Assembly (NCBI GenBank): GCA_017893485.1
Contig: CM030366.1
Location: forward strand, 46,994,283 to 47,058,282
DNA length: 64,000 nt
DNA from: Hemerocallis citrina
Taxonomy: Eukaryota > Streptophyta > Magnoliopsida > Asparagales > Asphodelaceae
Reading direction: 5' to 3'
Of the stretch, positions 56,624-64,000 are shown piece by piece. A model generated the notes under the pieces. The model did no database searches and was not told the origin of the DNA. It saw nothing but the letters and a program-made list of their open reading frames with translations. Made by a program: the position numbers and the translations under genes. The first letter of the stretch is position 1. Each line of letters begins with the position of its first letter.

Positions 56624-57660
56624 TCATCCTAATCTTCTAGTGAATGTACTCACGCATGCCGAACCACTAGGGCAGTTCTCCCCCAAATGCTCGGGAACTA
56701 CTTTCTTCAGCTGAGCCACTTCCAAGCTCTTCTCAAGTATTATATTCTTCAACTTGTTCCTTTCTGTGGTAGCTGCGAACAAGGGAAGAGATTTCACTTC
56801 CGAGCTCCCCTCAATCATTTCCTTAGCAACGAGAACCCCGCCACAATAAGGATAATCCACCACTCTGGCCAAAGGTTTTTCCTGAAGACGTTCTTCAAAA
56901 TGAATATTTGCAATATCCCTTCAGATCAACACTCTCCTTAGATGGCCGAGCTTTACTTCTGCCCTAAAGAGCTTCTTCCGTGAGCAAGAAAGTCCCAGCT
57001 CTACCACATGGAGCTTAGTACAGAGACGGTCAATCTTGCTATCACGAGGGTCGCTCCCAACATACATGATGACCTGTTAGTAGAAAAGAGCATTGGATTT
57101 CTATGACAGTACAACCAGGGTCACAGAACACACAAAGACTCAAAAGTTCAAATCCAACACATCGAAAACAGTCATCAGTAAAGGGGACACAAGTATCTAA
57201 CACCAAACTGGTTTTCATTACAATTCAAAGATTCGAAATACATCAAGTGGTGGCCAGTCTGCTATTAGGCAAATACAAGAAACCAAAAACCAAGTCAAAA
57301 ACTAAAAAAAAGAAATAGAGGAGTCACGGGTCCACCTTTGTTGATGGAACCACAGAAGAGGGGGGTTCATCACCAACTCCCCCTGCAGCTCTTGAAGTCT
57401 ATGCTGTGGCATCCTCTTCATCTTCCTCTTCCCCTTCCTGCTCCTCTACCGAGGTAGGAACTGTCTTGAACAACGCATACCTCGAGCTCAAAATCAGGGA
57501 CTCGCTCGTTGATGTCCTGAAGAGCTCTAGTGTATGCCTTCTCCATGTTCATAACAAGAAGCTCCTCCGCCTCGAACTTGGCCAGTGCCACAACCACCTC
57601 TCCCTCCCTCACAGGGCTTTTCCTTTCACTAGCTGCCTGCACTCTATCCTGATCTCTTTC
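56624..57660 (-). pseudogene. antisense ORF remnants of the Tat element
   Basis: Two minus-strand frames, 57699-57418 (EGEVVVALAKFEAEELLVMN, ERVPDFELEV) and 56872-56624 (LFAATTERNKLKNI, LEKSLEVAQLKKVVPEH), look helical and coiled-coil-rich. Tat-lineage elements such as Grande and RIRE2 carry an antisense ORF between pol and the 3' LTR, and these fit that place and strand. They are separated by broken sequence. The first listed codons beyond 57660 belong to the next LTR. Confidence 0.5.
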
Positions 57661-57965
57661 TGTAACTACCGTTTTCGTTCTTTTTATTTTTCCCTTCATT
57701 TTAATATTTTATTTGTAATTTGAATAAAATACTCTATATTTTTCCTTGATAATCCAAATTAAATTTTGTTCATGAGCTATTCTTTTCTTCTTGTTGGGCT
57801 ATCTATCTTGTGGATTTTATTTCGTTGAATTGTGATTATTTTATTTGATCCATATTGTCTTTAAACCCATCTCTTATTGAACCCAAAACCCACTTACAAT
57901 TATTTTTAGATCCAAACCCATTATTATTGGATCCTAACCCAATAACCCAACAACCTAATTGTATT

Positions 57966-57975
57966 CTATATATAC
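57966..57975 (+). promoter_or_regulatory. TATA box of the family E LTR
   Basis: CTATATATAC, followed by AAAACCCTAAAAATACAACCC and a CTCTCTCAC leader start. Same motif as at 38011-38020 on the other strand. Confidence 0.6.
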
Positions 57976-58035
57976 TATCTTAATGAAAACCCTAAAAATA
58001 CAACCCTAAAATCCAGTAGTCTCTCTCACTCTCTC

Positions 58036-58470
58036 TTCTCTGCCGACGAGCCCAACCCGCCACCTACCCCTGAGCACCCATCTGCTCCACCTCCGGTGAC
58101 CTTTCCCCCAGCTGCCGAGCATCGCAACCTAAGCCGCGTCTCCCAAGGCCCCGCGTCGCCTACTTTCCCTTTCGACCTCACTGCCGACCAACCACTAAAG
58201 ACCCCTCAACAGTTCCCCATCCCGTCGCCTTTAACCCATGCCAGCTCCACCCTTCACCGAACTCGATCATCTCCATCGCTTCAGTCACCGCCAGCTGCCC
58301 CGCTGTCAGCTATCACCAGCAACAGCAGCCCTTGCTGTCTTGCTCTTGCTATGGTTGCTGTGTGCCCTTGCTGTCTTGCTCTTGTTGTTGGTTTTTGTGT
58401 TCTCTAGTGCACATAGTGTCACGTGTTTCTTTGTGGGTTTGTGTTCGTTGCTCCAGGATTCTCATCCCAT
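58036..58470 (+). other. GC-rich untranslated leader of the LTR
   Basis: C-rich sequence with weak open frames (58096-58407) that are proline-, serine- and cysteine-biased. It matches no protein I know. A GC-rich leader in this place is also seen in the sister LTR at 37330-37980. CTTGCTGTCTTGCTCTTG is duplicated near 58340 and 58370. Confidence 0.5.
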
Positions 58471-60561
58471 TATTCTTCGGTATTCGAACTAATTGTCGAT
58501 AAGGCAAGTCACTTTCCTCTTGAATTAATATTGTATCAAATTCAAGTTTTCATTGAAATTCTTGCAATTAGATCCTAATCGTTCATTGTATCCTATACTA
58601 TTGTTCCTCTTTCATTGAGTATATTGAGGGTTTACACGAGCTAACCCAAATATCATCGACTTCATGCCTTTGTTGACTCTAAAAATTGAATCTTTCATGC
58701 ATTCATGTAGTACTGATAGTCGGGTTTATTCATACAAACAACACACAAATAAACTGTCGTAGAATTGAATGCTAAGTTGTGTGTTTGAATGATCGATTGA
58801 TGTTTTGTTATTGTTAAACTAGTGTATGTGTGTATTATTAATTATGTTTATCATGCTATTGTGCCTACCATGCTGATTATAAGATTTATTGACTAATTGA
58901 ACTGAAACCCATCATGTTACATCGCTTTATTTCATGAAATATATTGAAAATCTATTGTTTATTGTCTGTCTAGAATTTGCGAGATGTTTTTGACTCAGTA
59001 TTTGACATCAAAATTAAAAACTTTCTGAATAAGAGTTGTATCTCTATGTCTCTAGTTTCCAGAACATCTAAGATATTTGAATTCCGAGTTGTATTGCAAA
59101 AGTTATGATGATTTTACTATAAATGCATTTTATTTTCGGAATTTCAGATTCATGTATATCTTCATATTTAAACTATTAAAATGATAAGTTAATGTTAGAA
59201 TAATGCTCTGATAATTTCCAGAATAATAGTCAACATGATTAGGAGTCCAATGAATATTTTGATGAATTTATAATTGAGTTTTTGCTGATCTAAAAATATA
59301 ACAACTTGATGTCGATTTTCAGTCAGAACATGTAATCCGTAAAGAATGATGTATTTAACCTAGCTACTGTTGTCAGATTTTGTATTTTAAATATGTGTTG
59401 GAATTGTTGGGAAGTCTAGTTTCCAGAACTTTTGACGAATTCAGTTTTTGATTTCTGTAACAGCGGAAAAAAACTGATTTTGTACATTGACCTCTTGCTG
59501 TCCAGAATTGTGTTTTCGAGATTTTCTTAATATAATTATACATATATCATTGTATTGCATGAATTGAAGTGTATATATTGCATTGCATGATCCTAATATA
59601 CTATTGTCATTATTCTACTTGTCCCATCCAAAGTTATCATCCTATGATCTTCTATTATTAATATCGTTCATCTATTGTCTTTAAATTGCTTAATGTATTG
59701 TTCAGATCGATAAAATAATTAACAAGCCGGGGTTTATGGGATTGACTTGAGTAGTGAACAATATAGAGACTGTGTCGGCCAGTGTTTTATTGATTGATTG
59801 TTGGAGTGCTAGCTACGGCACTCCAATCTATCGTGTATCGTTTCAGTGTATCATTTAGTGTATCGTGCAACAAAATTGCTATCGTATCAGTGTTATCGTA
59901 CCAATACATGATCTATAGAATTCACCACTATAGTCTAAATGACATTGATTATATGCATTGAACCTGCAGTATGGGATGCAGTAGTACGTGCATTAGTGTA
60001 ACACCCTAAATTTCTATTTATGTAGAGTTTGTGATTTTACGTGTTTTGCACATATAATTTTAGATACATATTTTTCTTTTATAAAAATATTTCTTTATAG
60101 CATGAACAAGTAATTGTTCTCTTTATTTTCCAAAAAGACTATTTTTAAAAGCTTAGTTGAATTCTAGGCCTAATTGTCTCTTCTTAGCCCATCTTTATTA
60201 ATAAATTAATTTAATTAGTAAAGCCCATGGTTAATTGGCCCATTAGTGAGCCCAATTAACTTAATCTCTATTTTTATTAATCTAACTTGTAGTGTGGACA
60301 AGTTTAGTGAACAATTAATTAATTCACATGAACAAACTTGTAAAAAAAGGGGGGGGGGGTACTAGTTGGCACGTGCACTAGAGTGTGCATTGTGCACCTT
60401 TAACCATAGGCCGGATTATGCTTGGAAAAGTAGGAGAGATGGGAGTGGTGGAGAGTTGGTTGCTTCATCATGGGTAGTTCCTATAACTCCCTAGTGCATT
60501 TAGACCCTTGATCCCTAACAATTTAGACTCATCCTAGCTCTCCATTCATCCTCAAAATTTG

Positions 60562-60569
60562 TATAAATA
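60562..60569 (+). promoter_or_regulatory. TATA box of solo LTR B
   Basis: TATAAATA, immediately followed by 28 C residues and a CA repeat, then CTCTTCATTCTCACAC, a typical transcript start region. Confidence 0.6.
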
Positions 60570-60580
60570 CCCCCCCCCCC

Positions 60581-60611
<31 letters not shown>

Positions 60612-60619
60612 ACACACAA
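60570..60619. repeat. C28 homopolymer followed by (CA)n
   Basis: Twenty-eight C (60570-60597) and about eleven AC units, sitting where transcription should begin. Confidence 0.92.
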
Positions 60620-62574
60620 ACACTCTTCATTCTCACACTTGAAAATTTGAAAAGAAAGAATAGAAAGAAAGAAAAGAAAAACAAATTAGTGAGACAAAAG
60701 ATTGAGTAGTTTGTGAGTTCAAAAGAGTGAGTGCTACTGTGTTCTTCAACTTAGAGGTGGCCGGATTTTTCAAAGGACAAGGGGGAAGGCTCGGGTTGCA
60801 TTGCATCTAGGAGGAGAAGTCAATTTGGTGGCTCGATCTAGGAGGAGAAGACTCCACTTGTTCATTGTAGGAGATCCCTAGGAGTTTTGTTTGATTTTCT
60901 CTCCATTAGAGGTGGGTGATTTTCTTAAATTTCTAATTAGATATCATGCTAGGGTATGGTTGATAAAATTGAAAAGAAACTTTAGCCATTTTAGCCATGT
61001 GTTATGAAAATGAGACAAATTGCAATGGTTTGATTGTGTGTTAAAAGAATGTTAATTAGTTGCAAATTATGATTTGTTAGTTTAGAATTGACCATGCTGC
61101 CATGCTTTAATTGATTGATTGTGCTAAACTAAAAAGACATGATTGTATGTTTAGTTGGTCAAAATGATAATTATGCATAAATGTGATTTTGCTAATTCAC
61201 TTGTTAATGATATGAAAAAAGGGATAATTGTTACTGAAATGTTTAGTTAATAATAATAAAAATAATAAAAGGGATCTATGATAAGTTTGAATGCAAAATT
61301 ATAAAGAAACTACATTTGTATATGCTTATTCGAAATTATAGACAAAATTGTACTTAAAGAGGAAAATTACACTTTTTAGGTCAAAAATTAAGTTTTATCT
61401 CACTGATATTTTAGAAATGCATAAAAATTCTATTCTGGAAATTTTGAATGAAATTGGAGAAGAAAAGAGTTTAAAAATAGTTATTTTTATAAAAAATCAA
61501 AATGAACCAAAACTTGAATCAAACCCCTAAAAACCCAACTCATATCAGATTAGCCACTTGGACTATTTGGTTATTGGGTGTGTTCGGGTGTGCTACTGTA
61601 GCGTGGGTCTGGTCCTTGTTCACATGTTTGAAACTGGGCAGTAGGCTTGTTTTTATTTTTTGGAAAAAATCCCATTACTGAAAGGCGAGTTTTTAGGGAT
61701 TTAAACCCTCTCCTTTGACGTGGTTGCGCCCTGTCCTTTCTGGTTAGCGCGCGCGCCACTGTGCGCTGCACTGTAGCGTGGGCTTCGCTGTGGCTCGCTG
61801 GTTCGAATCCTGAGTTCGGCAATTAAAACAGTTTTTTTTGTTTTTTTCGGTTTAAATTGATTTTTTTGACTTTTAAAATTCGGGAAAAAGTATGATAATT
61901 ATTATAAAAATACAGTGACTTTATGAAAATTATTTGCACATTGTTTTGACTTATTAAAGAGCTGAGAAGTAAAAATTGATATTTGTATAAGTATAAAAAG
62001 TGATTTAATCCATGAGGAGTTACACTAAATTTATAAAAGAGAATTTTGTATAAAAAGAACTTGAACTGTGTTCATTGATGGATTTTATTTATTATTTTGG
62101 GTAATGTATGCATTGAAAGTTAAATGAAAAATATGATTTTGATTTTTGGAGAAAAAGAGATAATAGTGCGAGAATTAAATGAATTATTGAGACTTATTTT
62201 CTTGAATGAGAATGTTATAAATCGAAATTTGACTTATGCAAGAAATTGACTTATAGAAAAGAAATTGAAAAATTATTTGAACTATGAAAAAGATTATATG
62301 AGTATGAAAACTCGATTTTGTGATTGTGAAGTGAAATTGAGAACTAGAGTGTAGCTAAGCCTCATACCGGCATTGAAAAAAGATTGTTGAAATGAGATTT
62401 GAAATGAAAAGACCAAGATTTGGGTCGTATTATATAAATGGTTAAGACCGGTATAGTGGAAGGGCTAACTCTAGAGAATTGATTTTATTCATGATTCAAA
62501 TAACTAAGGAATAGACACATAGTGAAGATGTGACGAAAGTAAGAGAAAAAACATGAGTATGAGGGCCTTGGAGC

Positions 62575-62790
62575 TACGGCGTGAGAATATTCACAGGCTG
62601 TCTACACGATGTGTCATGTCATGACGTGGATATGTCTCCAGGAATCCGTACCGCAGGCGATGCTTGTGGGGTGTTTGTGACTGCGGGTGGTGTCATGTCC
62701 CATGACGGATGCTGAATTGTCTATAGGTTCTACACGATGCATCGTGTTATGACGTGGGATTCCCTTCCAGGCTGTCTGGACATGAGCTCG
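62575..62790 (+). repeat. diverged about 130-bp repeat in solo LTR B
   Basis: TCTACACGATG(T/C)(G/A)TC.TGT.ATGACGTGG occurs at about 62599 and 62729, with related CATGACG segments between. It holds the minisatellite position in this LTR. Confidence 0.6.
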
Positions 62791-63399
62791 TAACTCACAG
62801 AACATCTAGGATACTTATCGTGGTTACTGTAATAGTTTAAGTCATGAGGAGGGATTGAAACCTACAAGATGAAGAATGGTTAAGAGCTTGCCCTCAGACC
62901 TATGTAGTATGGGATGCATAGAATCTGAACAAGTGTGCATTAGTGTCATGTAACATACATAACTGCATTAAGGACTAAGTGCACCGCACAACACGACATC
63001 AATAGGATAGTCCATTGTAGTTTTGTTTGTGATCAAGTTTGTAGTTTGTTTAAGTATTCAAGAATCGTTATACTGTTCGGCATAGAGAGGATAGCCGTGT
63101 ATAATATTTCGTCGGTTGTAAGCAACTGACGTGCCCACGGTATCTATGCAGAGTAAAGTGATTAACAAGACTAAAGTTTGCATGCTGCTTAAAGAATGAT
63201 TCAAGTGTTGTACATTTCTATTCATGTAATTTGCTGTAAATTGCATCCGCTGTAAATATGTAATGTAAATATAACTCTGATGTAACAAAAGTTTTTAATT
63301 CCTTGTAAAATTGTACGAAGAGAAGTGTAAAGATCTTGTGGAACTTCGAATTCAATCTGTTTTGGAATTCGGGGGGTTACAATTAGTTAGGTTGAAAAT

Positions 63400-63640
63400 T
63401 GATAGACTTAAGAATTGACACAATATCGACATTGCATATTGAGCATCATCATTTCTATTGATATTGAATATTGTCTAAGTAATATTGACATCGACCATTG
63501 AACATTGACATCGAATATTGAATCATTGATTATAACCATTATATTGATTACCATTGATATTGATATTTGCTATCGTCCATTATTATTGATTCCTATTGAC
63601 CCATTGAATTCATTGTTATATCGTTATTCCATTGTTTCTT
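63400..63640 (+). repeat. ATTGATATTGA minisatellite in the family E LTR
   Basis: Many short variants of ATTGA(C/T)AT(C/T)GA(A/C)(T/C)ATTGA in about 240 bases, directly upstream of the conserved tail. Confidence 0.65.
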
Positions 63641-64000
63641 TGCTTTATCTACTTTCTGTCCATGACTTCCTCTAAAGATAATTTTCTTCTCTTTTTAGAT
63701 GAAGTGTTCACAAGTGATCAAGGACAATTACCTGCAGGAATTGGAGAACAAGCTTTCTAAAGATTTATTACTTTCTAGTTGTTTATTATTTTATTGGACT
63801 TATTGTATTGAAACTTATTATCATTGTGTTTGGATTTATTATTGTATTGGGCTTATGACCCAGATATTATTATTTGTTTCCAGATGTTGGATTATCATAT
63901 TTGGATATTTCATATTGTCTTATTCCAAGTATTATTGTTTATGTGGTTGTTCTTATTGTCTGCGCAATTATTTTGTATTGTTTATATTGTTGAGTTGAAT

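Larger units (their letters stand above)
42340..57660 (+). mobile_element. deleted Tat-lineage Ty3 element split by a Sirevirus
   Basis: Plus-strand pieces in order: gag (42340-43097, continuing at 53016), protease (about 53690-53960), a few pol-like codons (54240-54330), a 214-base tandem array (54571-56068), and antisense ORF remnants (56624-57660). RT, RNase H and integrase are missing, apparently deleted between 54330 and 54480. Gag type, tandem repeats in the 3' region and an antisense ORF are features of the Tat lineage (Retand, RIRE2, Grande). Neither LTR is present: the left is lost at LTR stub 42334, and the right is cut by the LTR starting at 57661. Confidence 0.65.
59997..63381 (+). 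mobile_element. solo LTR (family B), complete
   Basis: 3,385 bases, starting TGTAACACCC and ending GGAATTCGGGGGGTTACA, flanked by the perfect duplication ATTAG at 59992-59996 and 63382-63386. No internal region, so it is a solo LTR formed by recombination between two LTRs. It contains a TATA box, a C28 run, a tRNA-B-box-like GGTTCGAATCC at 61800-61810, a diverged 130-base repeat, and a conserved 3' block (from 62846) shared with 20541-21039 and 6823-7370. No gene. Confidence 0.93.
57661..64000 (+). mobile_element. LTR of family E, split by a solo LTR and cut by the window end
   Basis: Begins TGTAACTACCG inside the Tat element, with no polypurine tract before it, so it is a 5' or solo LTR. 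Own sequence is 57661-59996 and 63387-64000. It has a TATA box (57966), a GC-rich leader (58036-58470), AT-rich body without genes (58471-59996), a minisatellite (63400-63640), and a tail at 63690-63900 that matches the tail of the solo LTR at 34633 (GCAGGAATTGGAGAACA, TTGGATTTATT, GACCCAG.ATATT). By comparison with that 4.07-kb copy it should end about 1.1 kb past the window. Confidence 0.7.

Noticed and set aside
42047..57660. LTR stub at 42047-42334 as the 5' LTR of the Tat element
   Set aside because: The stub is inverted (TG end at 42334) and matches LTR family C, whose 3' LTR at 2375 has a different orientation and internal region. It is a separate, truncated insertion.
58096..58492. 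Cysteine- and leucine-rich frame as a small secreted protein
   Set aside because: It lies in an LTR leader just after the TATA box, and part of it is an internal duplication of CTTGCTGTCTTGCTCTTG.
61740..61815. tRNA-like B box GGTTCGAATCC in solo LTR B, with similar GTTTCGAAC motifs at 8415-8610 in solo LTR B'
   Set aside because: No acceptor stem, D arm or anticodon arm can be folded around them. They recur at comparable places in related LTRs, so they are LTR sequence.

Overview
The window is nuclear DNA of a flowering plant with a large, repeat-rich genome. This is inferred from Ty3/gypsy chromovirus and Sirevirus (Ty1/copia) polyproteins, plant-type LTRs of 1.4-4.1 kb, hAT, CACTA and Helitron elements, and a captured plant 3-dehydroquinate synthase gene. 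I found no intact host gene, tRNA, rRNA or CRISPR. Almost all of it is transposons inserted into transposons, and most junctions can be checked because the target-site duplications (TSDs) are still readable. The species cannot be told from the sequence.

Layout. 1-2374: AT-rich 3' end of the internal region of a Ty3 element (family C), ending in a polypurine tract. 2375-21039: the 3.39-kb 3' LTR of that element, split by two insertions. The first is a GC-rich LINE-derived retroposon (3363-4995, 17-bp TSD). The second is a solo LTR of a related family (6823-20443, TSD ATGGG), itself split by a young, almost intact chromovirus (8644-19020, TSD TAAAG, minus strand). 21040-25911: remains of another LTR retroelement, split by a decayed hAT transposon (21915-25531, TSD GATTTATC). 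25915-29331: a CACTA element (TSD TGT) with exon-like passenger sequence. 29332-30440: LINE reverse-transcriptase debris. 31125-32106 and 32725-42046: two Helitrons of one family with a fold-back MITE between them. The larger carries four 3' exons of 3-dehydroquinate synthase, a probable UPL-type HECT ligase fragment, and a 4.07-kb solo LTR (TSD GAAAC). 42047-42334: an inverted stub of LTR family C. 42340-57660: a deleted Tat-lineage Ty3 element with a 214-bp dimeric tandem repeat and antisense ORF remnants, split by a Sirevirus (43098-53010, TSD CTCGG). 57661-64000: the LTR of another element, split by a solo LTR (59997-63381, TSD ATTAG) and running off the window.

Main discovery candidate. 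Pairs of the palindrome GTCGAC (consensus CAGTCGACTG), spaced about 18-22 bp with unrelated spacer sequence, are packed into the LTRs of both the chromovirus and the Sirevirus. In the Sirevirus they also lie in the 3' non-coding region and in two linker regions of the polyprotein, where they are read in two different frames. Two unrelated retrotransposon superfamilies therefore share a paired DNA motif that neither common descent nor protein coding explains.

Second theme. The long LTRs share terminal motifs, and within related groups a conserved 3' block, but each carries its own minisatellite just upstream of that block.
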